Assembly: GCA_017354895.1 (NCBI GenBank)
Contig: CP071498.1
Location: 1 to 64,000 of the forward strand
Direction of reading: 5' to 3'
DNA: 64,000 nucleotides
Source: Podospora comata
Lineage: Eukaryota > Ascomycota > Sordariomycetes > Sordariales > Podosporaceae
Positions 28,739 through 41,800 of the stretch are shown in pieces. The position numbers were made by a program, and so were the translations under genes. The notes under the pieces were generated by a model. It searched no databases and was not told the origin of the DNA. It was given only the letters and a program-made list of their open reading frames with translations. Numbering within the stretch: position 1 is the stretch's first letter; each line of letters starts with the position of its first letter.

Positions 28739-31700
28739 ACAGATATTATAAGCTAGTCGCGTATATAAGCGAGTCGCGTACTAGCCATTGCGACGCGTTT
28801 TCTCTACGCTTCATATTATATTTCTTTATAACCTAATATGCTAGCTACTTTAAAGAAAGCTAGGATACATTTAGCCCCCAAGGCTCTCTAAAAGGACGAA
28901 AAATAAGCCTTAGAGCCGTAGTTAAGCTCATTAATATATTATTATTAACCCTCCGTGACTGACGCGCTAGCCGACTTACACGACGTAATACTACGCCCAA
29001 TTCGAAAAAGCCTACTTAATTAAAAAAGGATATTATTATTTAATACGTTATTAAATTATATACGGGAGTTTTTTGATTAAGATTATATAGTGTAAAAAAT
29101 ATAGTTAATTAATTCCTACGTATACGAAACGCGCTTTTTATTAATAAACTTTAAACATATATTTTTGTTAAACGCTAACTATAGCTCTGTATATATTTTA
29201 TACGTAAATATAATTATTGAAGGACTAAGTATAAAGATCTAAAGGTTATTACTAAAAGGTTTACGCTTATATAAAATATTAAAGTTAAGTATAATATTAT
29301 AAATAATAATATTTATAATTTCGACGAAATTAGGTTTATAATAAATATTATTTTCGTAAGTATGGTATTTAAGACTTTAAATGGTTTTAGTAAGGTAAAT
29401 TAGCTTAATTTAATAACTGTAAATAAATAACGGTAATTTAAGGAAATAATACATTTAATTAAACTCTTTTTATTATTATTTTAATTGCGTAATACTATTT
29501 TACTAATAAATATATCAAATATAACTTCCCGGCTAACTAGAATATTATAATTATTAACAATAATTAAACTATTAGTTTTATAAGCTTAAATTAATTAAAT
29601 ACTTCGATTATTATATAACGTTTCGTAGAAAAAGTAAATACTAGTTATTGATTTTTGATAATTACGAAAGCTATTTTTTAATTAAATTCTAACGTTATTT
29701 TTAATAAAATAGTATTATTATACTTTACATATCTCTAACGTATATTATAAGCGAGTGACCTATATAAGCGAGTGACCTACTTCCTTCGTGATATAATACC
29801 TTCGCACTTAACAATAATTTCCTTAACCATCCAAGATACCTTTTAATTTAAATAAAGCCCATATAATCTTAGCCCTCTAAGCGCTTTAAAACGACAAGAA
29901 TCTAAGCGAACGAGCCGCAGCTAAGATCTATAGAGTCAATCGTAAGACTCTAGGGCGTCGGCGCGCTGGCCGGCCTGCACGACGCGATACTATGCCCAAA
30001 TCGAAAAAGCTTACTTAATCTAAAGAGGATACTATTATTTAATACATTATTAAGCTATATACGCGAGCTTTTCTACTAAGATTACGTAGTGTGGAAGATA
30101 TAGCTAATTAACTGTTACGCGTACGCGACGCATACCCTATTAGTAAGCTCTAAGTATATAATTTCGTTAAACGCTAACTATAGCTCCGTACACGTTTTAC
30201 GTATAAATACGATTATTAGAAAGCTAAGTGCGAAAATCTAAAAGTTATTACCGAGTGGTTTACGCTCGTATAGAATACTAAAGCTAAGTACGATATTATA
30301 AATAATAATATTTATAACTTCGACGAGACTAGGTTTATAATAAATATTATTTTCGCGGGTATAATAATTATAACCTCGGACGGCTTTAGTAAAGTAAAAT
30401 TAACCTAGCCTAGTAACTACGAATAGGTAATAGTAATCTAGGGAATTAATACTTTCGGTTAGACTATCCTTCCCTTTATTATTTTAATTACGTAATATTA
30501 TTTTGCTAATTAATATACCGAATATAATTTATTATTTACTTAATATATTATAATTATTAATAATAATTAAATTATTAATCCGGTAGGCCTAGATTAGATT
30601 AAGTACTTCGACTATTATATAGCGTCCTATATAAAGGGTAAATACCGGTTACTAATCCTCGATAGCCACGAAAGCTACTACTCGACCGAATTCGAGCGCT
30701 ATTACTAATAAAATAATATTATTACGCTCTATATACCTCTATACTCCTCCCACTTCCTTTAGCCACTTAATGTTGGCTACTTTAGGCCGCTAAAATAGGC
30801 GTACGGTCGCCAGATCGAGGACTTAATACATATATATATTAACTACATAAGTAAGCTCGAGTTCCTTTATGCCTTCCGCGAGGCCTTCTTTACCTCTATA
30901 ATAGAGAAGAATATATAGGGTAGCTTTGCGGGTGCTAGCCTTATACCGTACGATTTAAAGAGGGTACTTTTTAAGCTAAATATAAAGCTTTATACGCTAA
31001 TACCTCTAAACTTACGGCCCGGCACTATATAACCTTGGGTCTTCTAGATACTATATAACTCTCGAGAAGCTAATTTATAATTAACGCTTATTAAAACTCG
31101 TATTACTAATTATTAAAATAGCTTCCCAACTTTAATACTAGCTGCGGTAAACTAGCTTACTAAGGGTATAACAGCTATAATGCACCAGGTAGCTCTCCTT
31201 CGTGTAGAGGTCTCTTCGCTCCGTAAGGCTAATGAGGCACTAAGTAAGCGCCGGAGAGCTAAAAAAATACGTGTGAGGCTTGGAGGGTTACTTACTATAC
31301 AAGAGGCACAGGATCTACTAGATTAGAAGGCCGTGGATGGGGAGGGAATGCAAGAAACGTAGCCGGATAGTAGTAATATAGGGGGGGCTCGTACGAAGGT
31401 TCGGTGCTGTAGTATATGCGGTAAGCCTGGCCATAATACGCGCACTTGCCAGGAGGCTGCAGAAGCATCTGATTCAGCTGTTTCTAATATAATTATAATT
31501 AATTCCTTGTGTTGATGTGGTGCAATTGAGGATGGTTTGTCAGGGTGTGGTGGGAGGTGGGTCACTCGCTTATATGGGTCACTCGCTTATATGGGTCACT
31601 CGCTTATAATATACGTTATACTTTTTTTACCTTTTTAAATTATTTGATATTAATTATTTTAAGACGTTAAAATAAGTGTATAGTCATTATATCGAGAATT

Positions 31701-32469
31701 TAATATATATATTAATTATATAAGTAAAGTCAAGTTCTTTTATACCTTCTATAAAGCTTTTTTGTTTTTATAACTGAGAAAAATATATAGGGTAGCTTTA
31801 TAGGTACTAACTTTTTATCGTATGATTTGAAAAAATACTTTTTAAATTAAATGTAAAGTTTTATATATTAATATCTTTAACTTTACTGCCCGGTATTTTA
31901 TAATTTTAGGTATTTTAAATATTATAAAAACCCCGAGAAATTAATTTATAATCAATATTTATTAAAATTTATATTATTAACTATTGAAATAATTCTCCGA
32001 CTTCGGTATTAATTACTATAAACTAATTTACTAAGGGTACGATAACTATATTATACTAGGTAGCCCTCTTTTAATTAAAGAGCGCTTCGCTCCGTAAGGC
32101 TAATAAGGTACTAAATAAGCGCCGGAAAGCTAAAAAAACACGTATACGGCTCGGAGGATCACTTACTGTATAAAATGCACAGGATCTACTAGACTAGTAG
32201 GTTATGGGTGGAGAGGTAGTGCAAGGAAAGGAGCAGGATAGCAGTAGTGCAGAGGGGGCTCGTACGAAGATTCGGTGCTGTGGTGTGTGCGGCAAGCCTG
32301 GCCATAATGCAAATACGTACTAGGAGGCTATAGAATTGTCTGATTTATATATTTCCGATAAAATTATCGTGGTTTCCTAGTATTGTGGTTGTGTAATTGA
32401 CGGTAGTTATTGTAGGATAACGGAGAGTGCGCGACTCGCTTATATGCGCGACTCGCTTATAATGTACGT
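28739..32469 (+). mobile_element. Pogo-like transposon B, split by element C
   Basis: Starts with a mutated TIR at 28739 after TA and ends ...CGCTTATAATGTACGT at 32469 before TA. The subterminal hexamer is TCGCGT at the 5' end and TCGCGC at the 3' end, two copies each. Element C sits at 29738-31616. Removing C and one TA restores the continuous sequence CATATCTC-TA-TACTTTTT, which aligns with the same position in C itself. Transposase remnant on the plus strand from about 28838, with stops throughout and a zinc knuckle near 32275-32325. Uninterrupted length is about 1.85 kb. Confidence 0.85.
29738..31616 (+). mobile_element. Pogo-like transposon C, nested in B
   Basis: Element of 1879 bp flanked by TA at 29736-29737 and 31617-31618. 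TIRs are ACGTATATTATAAGCGAG and its inverse. Subterminal 17-mers carry hexamer TGACCT/TGACCC: two copies at the 5' end, three at the 3' end. C is less AT-rich than B, and long parts of the transposase can be followed conceptually, including a phrase like RRAGRPARRDT and the C-terminal zinc knuckle near 31405-31455, but stops remain. C is younger than B, since it lies inside B. Confidence 0.87.
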
Positions 32470-32471
32470 TA

Positions 32472-33252
32472 GTACTTTTGCTGCGCCAATTATTTTGTGG
32501 GGAGGGTGCTTCCTCAAACCATTCACATTAATATAAACTAGACTAAGTGACATGGCGGAGACAGATGAAAACCATACGAAAGTGGAAGGGAGGGGGAGGG
32601 TGGGGGGGTATCGTTTTGCGCAGGCTTACACCAATCGGATATTCCATCCAAACGCCGATATGTTGATTTCATGATCACCCAAGTCATATATTGAGTTGGG
32701 TGCTTGAAACGGGGTTAATGCATTATGTGACCCCAAAGTAGCGGTCAAGATTCGCCCAGGCAATAAGATGTTGCGATTGCCTGCGCAAGTGTGCATGCAG
32801 TTCCATTGTTGTTGAAGATTTTCAGTTTCTCCCAACGGGGGGTTGTACATGAATACCCCGCGCGGCAGTGAATAGATGTTTCATTTGTCACTCTCCATAA
32901 GAACTGTGGGCTACGAGGTCCCAAGTGGGGGTGTTGCTTCCGTATGCATGTGTTGTTCGATGGCCCTGTAAAATGCTGAATGGACCGAAAAAGGAAACCC
33001 GGAATTATGTAACGTCGTGGAATATGACTGGGTGGGACTTGCCAAGCAACGTGATTTTCTTGGATTTCTTTGACAGTCACCGACATCCTCAACACAGAAT
33101 GACAACGGGTCCTGGAGATACGCGTGACATTTTATTTAGCGGCAAAATGCCACACTAAGGCAGGCATCTACTAATCTGAACACAGACAGACATCGGAAGG
33201 CTACAAGCCTTCAACATACCTCAGGTAGTCTGTCATCCTGTGCTTCACCTGC
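32472..33252. other. Intergenic region, no gene seen
   Basis: Normal base composition between transposon B and the LPMO stop codon. It holds a G-run near 32588-32610. ORFs of 60-116 codons on both strands show no motif. Confidence 0.5.
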
Positions 33253-34131
33253 TCAGTTTCCGTTCCAGACAGCGGGACCAGGCATGCGATAAGCGGCGGG
33301 GTTGTTGGTCCACTTGTTGTAAGCAATGCCGGGGTCATTGGCATTGTAGATACCGGGGATGCGGACAAGAGGTGAGGGGTTGCCACCACCGGGCCCGGTG
33401 ATCTTCAACTGTGCGCAGGTAATGTAGAACTGAGCGCGGCGTACGTGACCCTCGTGCAGACCAATGTGCTCAATGCGGACGAGATACTCTCCAGGGGGGG
33501 TCTTGGGCGGGATAGTGAATTCAAGCCTGACATGTAGTGTGAGAATTTGCTAACAAGGGGTCAGGGTTGACTTGGAACTCACCTGTCCTTCTGCCACGAG
33601 CACCAGTTCGTGTCCACATTTCCTCCGCCGCGGCAAAGACCGGTCTCGTAGACCTTGAACCACTCGCCGGAACCATCGTAGGTAGCGACACTGCTAGGGG
33701 CTTTGGACATGTAGATGAACCCTGGGCCGGGGTGTTCAATAAACTCGTTGTTGAAGACCTTGAAGCCGATCTTATCCCCAGCCTTGACCTCGTATGTCTG
33801 TACGTTACCGCCAGGCTTGGCGCCTAAATTAAGACTTAGATTCTTGAATATTCCACATATTTTCATCTGTTAGGCTTACCGCGGTTGCACCGTAATTCAT
33901 CAGAGGTAAGGATGTCGGGAAAGGCCGGATTGTAGCTGTTAGAATTGCGTCGAACGTATGTGTACTCGCCACCTTTCCATTCTTTTGTTAGTATAACCCC
34001 AACTGCAAGAAGGGTTAATCATGAATTGTCATACCGATGCGCTGGCCGTTCACAATCAGTATGTTGAAAATGTAGTGGGCCTGAGCTTGGGCCGCGAGGC
34101 CAACCAAGATGGTGAACGACGAGAGCTTCAT
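33253..34131 (-). CDS. AA9 lytic polysaccharide monooxygenase
   Basis: Secreted copper enzyme that cleaves cellulose or hemicellulose oxidatively. Reading: complement(join(33253..33526,33583..33823,33880..33981,34035..34131)), 237 aa; three introns of 53-56 bp. The signal peptide MKLSSFTILVGLAAQAQA ends exactly before HYIFN, giving the N-terminal His of the copper histidine brace. The second ligand is the His in FIEHPGPGFIYMSKAP. The axial Tyr lies in RRAQFYITCAQL, with the QxY pattern of AA9. Cysteines in ELRCNRG and ITCAQL can form the core disulfide. There is no carbohydrate-binding module or linker; the protein ends soon after the catalytic domain. It stands alone between transposons and a regulator, with no sign that it belongs to the PKS locus. 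Confidence 0.92.
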
Positions 34132-35674
34132 GACAAGCGGTTCCAACTTGGAGGGCAGAGGAAGTTGGGGACTGATGGGGTGATGGGATGTCAACGGTAT
34201 GTCATTTATTAGGGGCGCGTCTGCCCTCTAAATATATGTCCATCGACCGTCTCCTGTCACGACTGAACCTGTTGAATATCCTGTGCTTTGTGATCCAAGG
34301 CTGAGATCTTGGCTTCATCTCGCGGTTCTTTAGTCTCCAGATCAAGCACATCTACCGACTGCGGGGTGCATTATCCGGGTCCACGAAAACCTGGGGAAGA
34401 ACCATTGCGTTGCGAACGAATCAAGTTCTCCATTCTAAACCGCCTAAATAGCCTCATTAGACCAAACAAGACCTTTTTTGGATACCACAAGTGTCATGTG
34501 GCACAAGTCCTATCCCGTGCGATGGAGCCGACACGGGATAGGGATCAGCGTGGATGCTGAAAAAGGATGAGAGAAACAGTCCCGGTAGTGTTTCAAATTC
34601 CCGATTGGAGCGGGACGAGTCCTCTACTACCCCGTGTCGTTCCCGGCGTAACACTTGTCCCAATAAAGCACGGGGCAGGACTTCAACTGCCGTTTGACGT
34701 CAAGTTCAAAGTAGCAGCAGGGAATGCCGAGTTGGACATGTGATAAAAGTAAAGTGCATCAAGGCACAAAGCATTCTTGGCTACTATACAATAGGGAGAA
34801 TCTTCCACCAGTAACTTTGTTTATTGGCCAGTGCCGTCAACATTCAATCTTTGAAAAGTCCGGATTAGCTATTCGATTATAGGATGTCACCACAAACCTA
34901 GTGCAAACTCGCGATCAAGTCAACACTAGTTGGCTCAGCTTAGAGTGACTTGGCTCCAGACGACCCGATCGCTTGCAGTTGAACGGACATTGCGGAAGCC
35001 ATCTTCGTGGAAATAAGTAAGAAATATAGTCGCGAACAATCTGTTAAGCCGGTAGGTATGGGATGATTCTTACTTGGCCTTCAAGGATATTAAAAGTTCA
35101 GCAAGGGAGTTGATAAACATATTCTGAACGCGGACATTAATTTTATCAAAGGTACCTAGTGGGAGTGTTAACCCCACCCTACTTCATCCTCTCCGTATGA
35201 GGCTAATCATACAACGGTAAGGCGACAAACTCTTTGTGCTACAGGCGAGTTTCAGTCAGCGTCATCCTGCACTTTTGGATTGTGCTCGACGTTGCCAGAC
35301 GAGAGCCCGGTACCATACTCGACCAGAGTGGTAATATTCTCCAAGCCGCCACTTACGGTCCGAGTCCCGCAATGTGTCCACGAAGCAATAAGTGCTACAT
35401 GTAGTTTGATCGCCAACCTATCTTGGCATGATTGCTGAAATCCCCCATGTGCCTAACGTATCACCTCCATGTAGCCTAATGAGTTACTTTGGGCTTTTTA
35501 AATATTACCTACGAGTGGCATGTTGGGAAATTTTAGATCCTGAGTTTCAGCTCTACTAGACTCTCCATCAGCCTATGTCGCTGTTTTGTTTGTCGAGTCA
35601 GGGACTCCATCAAGTGAATTCTGCAAGTGCGACTAGAGAAAATAGGAAACACCGATGCTAATACATGGCACTTG
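34132..35674. other. Intergenic region, no gene seen
   Basis: Holds the LPMO promoter and the 3' flank of the regulator gene. An inverted-repeat-like stretch with CGGGAT-containing phrases lies near 34510-34640. ORFs are short and featureless. Confidence 0.45.
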
Positions 35675-38189
35675 TTAATTATACAGAGATTCCAACGCTT
35701 CTATCTGGTCATTATTGTAGAACCAATCCTCCAGCTGCATCTCATTCCCCATCCACATCATAGGGTTAGCCATTCGATGTCCCTCGGGAATCTCTCCTCC
35801 TTCTCGGCCATTCTCTTGTCCTTGACCAGTTGTGCTCTCGGGCCACTGATCTGAGACAATTTGTTGGGAAAACCCTAATGTTCCGAGATAAGCGTCAACT
35901 TCGAACGCTGCCTGATGGGCCTGGTGTGTATCTTTCGGTAGGTCGGGTCTTAAATCCGTACGTTGTCCGATCTTGCTGGTAGGAGGAGATTGAACATGAT
36001 GGGATGCCACGCTGACGAGCACCTGAAATAAACGACGGAGTCTTTCCACGGCCTCAGTGACGGAAGACTCATACTGTAACGACATAGCAAAGGCTTGCAG
36101 TCTGGCAAGATCATCCTTATCTTTTGTTTCGATTACCTGACAGAAAAGGACAATGAACGGAACGAAGGGGGCCATTAGGATCGTCCTGTTTCAGCCGTCA
36201 GTACCAATCAGCCCTTTTTCAGTACTTGTTGTGATAGGTGGAGAAACATGACCGAGCTACGTACCAGTGCATATAAGTGCTGAACAACCCGCAGTTTGTG
36301 GACTTGATTAATTCCATGCACTCTTGGTGTCGTCCTAGCGTTTGGCGTGCCACGTTTATACACTCTGTGGAGAAAGTGGTGGGTGATCCTGGTGGATTGG
36401 GAACGGCGCGATGCACCATTGTGAGGAGACTAAGCCGCAGTACGTGATCAGACACAAGAAAGAAATCAGTCAAGTCATCGCCGGCATGTTCGCGGCAATA
36501 CGAACTCCATTGGTGCTGCAGTAGGTAGCGTCCTGATTAGATTTCATATTCAGGCCATCAGACCAGTGGCGAGAAGACACTTACAATCACCTCTGCCGTC
36601 TTGGCCTCGAATTCTTCCAAACGACCCAGCAGAGTCTTAACCCTTTCTCTCTTGACACTTTCTGGCGCAATGACGGCCTCTGGGCAATAAAGCAACTCGT
36701 ACACCTGGCCCTGTAACTTTGCTAGGAGAACCCATAGTAAAAAAAATCCTGTGATGCCGGAATTGCCGGGATTATCTGTGGAAGGATATGGGAGGGAAAT
36801 GTCGTAGTCTTGGATACTGGAGGACCGTCCAAGCCGGAGAGACAGGCTCTTGTCGACAATGTAGACGGACCAAAATAACAAGTGCCGCTTGTATCGATCA
36901 ATATCATTTGCAGCCCCTCCAGACTTGAACAGGACATAGCCGTCGTTGGCTCGGTGATAGCCCAGTGTCTGGCACAGTTCTGATGCCTTAGAAGTCAGAA
37001 TCCAGGCTAGGGAGGGCTTGGATATCTCCACGGCATAAAATGATCCCGACAGGAGCGCAGAGATAGTGTCATCGTTGGCGGGAAGATGCAGCGGCAGATG
37101 TGCCAAAGCTGTTTCAATGGTACTACCACAGGTCTGCGCGTAACCAAGATATTCGTCTTTCTTTTCTCGGTCCACTTGTGCGCACGCCCAAAATAGGAAG
37201 TGGAGACCAACATTGACATTGATAAGGGTGATTAAATCGTTGTCCTCTCTCACATATGCCTCAAGGAACCCCGTGAGAGGTATTAGCTCGTACACCCAGG
37301 CCAGACACATAACCTTAAAGGACTGTGTCATCCGGAGAACCTCAACAACAATCTGAATAGGGGGCAACTTGCAATCTTTCAAGGATAGCGTCTTGACGGG
37401 TGCAGCATGTGGATACCGCATCTCATCCGCCGCTGGTTGTTTCTTCATGGCCTCGACGAGGACACGAAGGGCATCGAGGCGCTCGCGCATTTCTGGTTGC
37501 GAGTCCCGATCATGGACGGCAGTTTTCAGGAATTCACTGGCGAACTCTGTCTGTGCGGTAAGCGATGAGTTGCCCTCAACCATGGGCGGTGTGGTGTTTG
37601 CATGAGCATGACTAAATCTGACATGCGTGGTGGCGGTTGATGAGTCTGGGCTTGTTGCGGCTGGCGATGGTGTGACTGGTATTGAGAGAGCTGCGGGTTG
37701 TGTTCTTGGAGCGGTTACATTGGCTGGCGATGGTGCACGGAGCTGGATCTCGGGGATTGGGCGGCCAGTTGTGGGTTGCTGAGTTTTGAGTTGTCGTAGA
37801 AGATCTAGGATCTCATCCAGGCGACTGTCAAGGTGGTCGATCTTTTGCTCACTAGACAGGTTACAGCAACGGGGTCTGGTAAGTATTACGTGAACCTGAC
37901 TATAGAATATCGAGGCAAGCATACTACTGGTGGCTCAAAAGAATGCGAGCCCTCTTCTCCCTGGGTCGTATTTCATTGTAGATACATCTACCAACAAGAG
38001 TCAGGTGAGGATAAACTTGAGAACAAATAAACGGAGACTCCTCACTCGATCTTTGCTCTGACGCAATGGGCACAGGGAGATTCGCGATTGCATCCTATCT
38101 ACAAAATAAACACTTAGCCACGTGGTAAATGATTGGTAACATACAGGCTGGCATCAGGCGCCTACCTTGCGAGCTCGACATGCATTGCA
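35675..38189 (-). CDS. Zn2Cys6 transcription factor, start exon unresolved
   Basis: Nuclear fungal-type regulator. The supported part is complement(join(35675..36185,36265..36515,36585..37851,37928..37987,38046..38098,38166..38189)), about 722 codons. The zinc cluster is assembled across three exons: CNACRARK, IGCNRESPCAHCVRAKIE and CIYNE. This gives the exact spacing CX2CX6CX5CX2CX6C. A basic linker (RPREKRARILLSH) and a heptad-like EQKIDHLDSRLDEIL dimerisation segment follow. The middle is a fungal_trans domain (CQTLGYHRA, RHLLFWSVYIVDKSLSLRLGR). The frame is closed by TGA just upstream of the first Cys, and a CTGAC branch point with CAG at 38190-38192 suggests an intron, so the start codon lies further upstream. 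Divergent from the ABC exporter; control of that gene is an inference. Confidence 0.85.
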
Positions 38190-38871
38190 CTGGATGATGT
38201 GTGGTCAGGTCAGTATCGATGTGAACAAAGCCAAGCTGAAGTGGGGTCAGTTGGAAGGGAGACGAACAGCTCGGGGGACGACCGATGCGGCTTCGGTGGG
38301 TGGGGAAGCCGTTGCGCGGTTCATGGCGATGAGAGTGGCGGCCCTATGGACGTACAAGGACAGAGGTGAAGCGATATTGGAAGCTGTCGGGTGTTTTGCT
38401 GTGAGCATCGGAGACGGAGCATGAGGCATGCGGGCGGCCGATGTTGAAATGGGCGGACAGTCGACCCTTCTGGCCCGCGGAAACCGCGGACTGCCACAAA
38501 GGCACGGACCTCAGTTCGCATCCACAGCCATGCCCTGTGCCAAGGACGACTTCCATTTTGGTCTGCCCTGCTGTCCTGACTCGGGACGACTCTTCGCGCA
38601 TAGGTTACGTCAGCTCGGTGCGGACAACGGACAATCCAGTGGCCGAGTGCCTATCGATCCTACTGCATCTGGTCGTCCAGTCCAAGTCTTGACCTCTGCT
38701 CCACTGCTTTGCAACCCTTGGCACCTTGCATTACCCTTGGCGCCAAGTAGCTGCAATTTCCTTCATCTGCTATTCTTTTCTTCAAAGGTCGCCGTCTTCT
38801 CCTGTTGACTGAATGACGCCGTCTACTACATCACTGAACCGTCGCTTTGTTGCCTCACACATACGGCAAAG
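38190..38871. promoter_or_regulatory. Shared upstream region of regulator and ABC exporter
   Basis: About 680 bp separates the zinc-cluster exon from the exporter ATG on the opposite strand. It must contain both promoters and the regulator's first exon, which I could not fix. Minus-strand reading from 38429 gives a Ser/Ala/Pro-rich N terminus that may or may not be used. A pyrimidine-rich stretch (38750-38800) precedes the exporter. No defined binding site is claimed. Confidence 0.5.
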
Positions 38872-41800
38872 ATGGCGACGATGGCAGAGACGGAAAAGCC
38901 GAGCACTCCTTCTACACACTGTGTGTCTGAAGCCTTGACGACTCCTGGGCCCACCGAGGAGATCGCCCCGCCAACCACGGAGGAAAAGGAGGAATCAAAT
39001 GGTGCATACTGGGTAAGAAATCGATGCAGAAAACTGTGCCTCCTGTACCAACACTGACATTAAGAACAGAGAATATTCAGCTATGCCGACAAAGTCGAAA
39101 AGATCATTCAGGCAGTGGCTGCTGTTGCGGCAATCTGCTCTGGCGTGGGCATGGCTTTGCAGAACCTGATTTTTGGCCAGTTTGTGACAGTCATCACCGA
39201 CTATGTCTCTGGTACTTCGGACAGGGACGTTTTCATGGGCGAAGTCTCCAAACTAGCGTACGTTTTGCGGCTTTATGACTCTTCCTTTGATCTGACACGT
39301 TTGTAGTCTTTATTTCGTCTACCTCGGAATCGCCCGCTTCGTCTTGTCATACACTTACAACACCTTGTTCACTTATGCCGGTTACCGCACCGTCCGCAAC
39401 ATTCGCCGCGCATATCTCCGCGCTGCGCTTTCCCAGGATGTGGCCTTCTTCGACCTTGGGTCTGCCGGCTCCATCGCAGCACAAGCGTCATCCAACGGCA
39501 AGCTGATCCAGAGCGGCATTTCGGAGAAGCTAGGACTCACCTTCCAGGGGCTGGCTGCATTCATGGCCTCCTTTATCGTTGCATTCGTCACCAACTGGAA
39601 GCTTTCGCTTATATGCTTGTGCATTGCCCCCGCAACAATCTTGGTCATGTCCATTGTCGCAATGGTTCACGCCGGCTACGAGACCAAGATCTTGGATATT
39701 TACTCACAGGCAAACTCTTTTGCCGAGGGCGTGCTTGCAAGTGCCAAGACTGTTCACGCCTTTGGCATGAGGGAGCGGCTGGTTGAGAGGTTCAACAACT
39801 ATCTCGATGAAGCGGGGGTCTGGGGACGCAAGATTTCGCCGCTGCTCGGCATTTTAATGTCGGCCGAGTACAGCATCATCTTTTTGGGGATGGCTCTTGC
39901 CTTTTGGCAAGGTATTGCCATGCTGTCACGCGGCGACATCGCTGCCGGCGAGATCTTTACCGTCTTGTTTGCCGTCGTAATTGCCACCATCTCTATCACC
40001 ATGCTCGCTCCGTACAGCATTGACTTTTCGAGAGCTTCAACAGCTGCCGCACAGCTCTTCAAGTTGATCGACACCGTTTCCAAGATCGATCCCTTTGACG
40101 AATCCGGGGATCAGCCCGATGGCGTGGAGGGCCTTGTGGAGTTGGAGCACGTGTCATTTGCCTACCCCTCGAGGCCCAAGATCAAGGTCTTGGACGACTT
40201 TACTCTCACAATCCCGGCAGGAAAGGTGACTGCTCTCGTTGGCGCCAGCGGTTCGGGCAAGAGCACCATTGTTGGTCTCTTGGAACGGTGGTACAATCCA
40301 TTCTCTGGCTCCATCAAGCTCGACGGCCGGCCCATTGACCAGCTCAACCTCCACTGGCTTCGCAAAAACATTCGGTTGGTGCAGCAAGAGCCTGTCCTGT
40401 TCCAAGGAACTGTCTTTGAAAATATCGCCTATGGGCTGGTGGGCACGCCATACGAGCAGAGTTCTCGCGAGGAGCAGATGGCTCGTGTGGAAGAGGCAGC
40501 AAAATTGGCGTTTGCTCATGATTTTATCCTGCAGCTCCCTCAAGGTTACAATACGGATATTGGCCAGCGAGGAGGTTTGCTGAGTGGAGGACAGAAACAG
40601 AGGGTCGCCATTGCTCGGAGCGTGGTTTCCCAACCTAAAGTTCTTCTTCTCGATGAAGCCACTTCGGCTCTAGATCCCCATGCTGAAGGCACGGTTCAGA
40701 AGGCGCTCGACAGGGCTGCCGAGGGCCGCACCACGCTGGTCATTGCACACAAGCTAGCTACGATCAAAAAAGCAGACCAAATCATCGTGATGTCCAAGGG
40801 CAAGATTGTTGAGCAAGGCACTCACGAGGGGCTCATTGCCCAGGATGGGACCTATGCCAAACTTGTGCGCGCTCAAGATCTGGCTGTCGGAGGCCAGAAG
40901 CTTCCAGACACGGATGGGTCTCGGGACATGGACAGTCATGATGAAGGCGACGAGGACAATGAGAGTCGTCATCCGATGGAACTTACCAAGACCATGACCC
41001 GATACCCAACACAAGATTGGATGCGGCTGGACGAGCAAAGGGATCGCGATGACTTCCACAAGCATAAGCACGTTGGTCTCTTAACCGTAGTAACCCGTCT
41101 TGTCAAGTACACCCCTGAGCTCAACCTGATGTATGGGGCGCTCTTCTTGGGTTGTGTAGGAGCTGCCGCGGCCTTCCCAGGTCAAGCCATTCTCATGGCC
41201 CGGGTTATGGACGTCTTTACTTTGACCGGGCAGGCCATGATTGACCGCGGCAACTTCTTTGCCTGCATGTTTATTGTCATGGCGGGGGGTTGTCTCGCGG
41301 TTTACTTTGTCCTCGGTTGGGCTTGCAACACGATTGCCCAGACGTTGACCCGGAAGCTCCGCCGACAAGTATTTGACAACTTATTGCGTCAGGACATCCA
41401 GTTTTTCGACCGTCCCGAGAATTCGGTTGGGTCCTTGGTCAGCCATGTCGAGTCAGACCCCCAAGGCGTCTTTGAGCTGATGGGCATAAATGTTGGGCTC
41501 ATTTTGATCTCGGTCCTCAACCTCGGAGCTTGCAGCATTTTGGCTATCGCACACACTTGGAAGCTGGGTCTTGTTGTTGTCCTTGCCGGGATGCCACCTC
41601 TCGCCCTGTCTGGCTTCTTCAAGATTCGTCTTGATGTGAAGCTGGATCAGATGGTTTCTAAGCGCCATTCCAAGAGTTCGGCCATCGCCTCGGAAAGCAT
41701 CAACGCCATCCGGACAGTGTCGTCGTTGGCTTTGGAGGACAAGGTTCTCGAAAAGTACACTGCCGAACTGGACCATGCCGTCGCTGGATCAGTCAAACCT

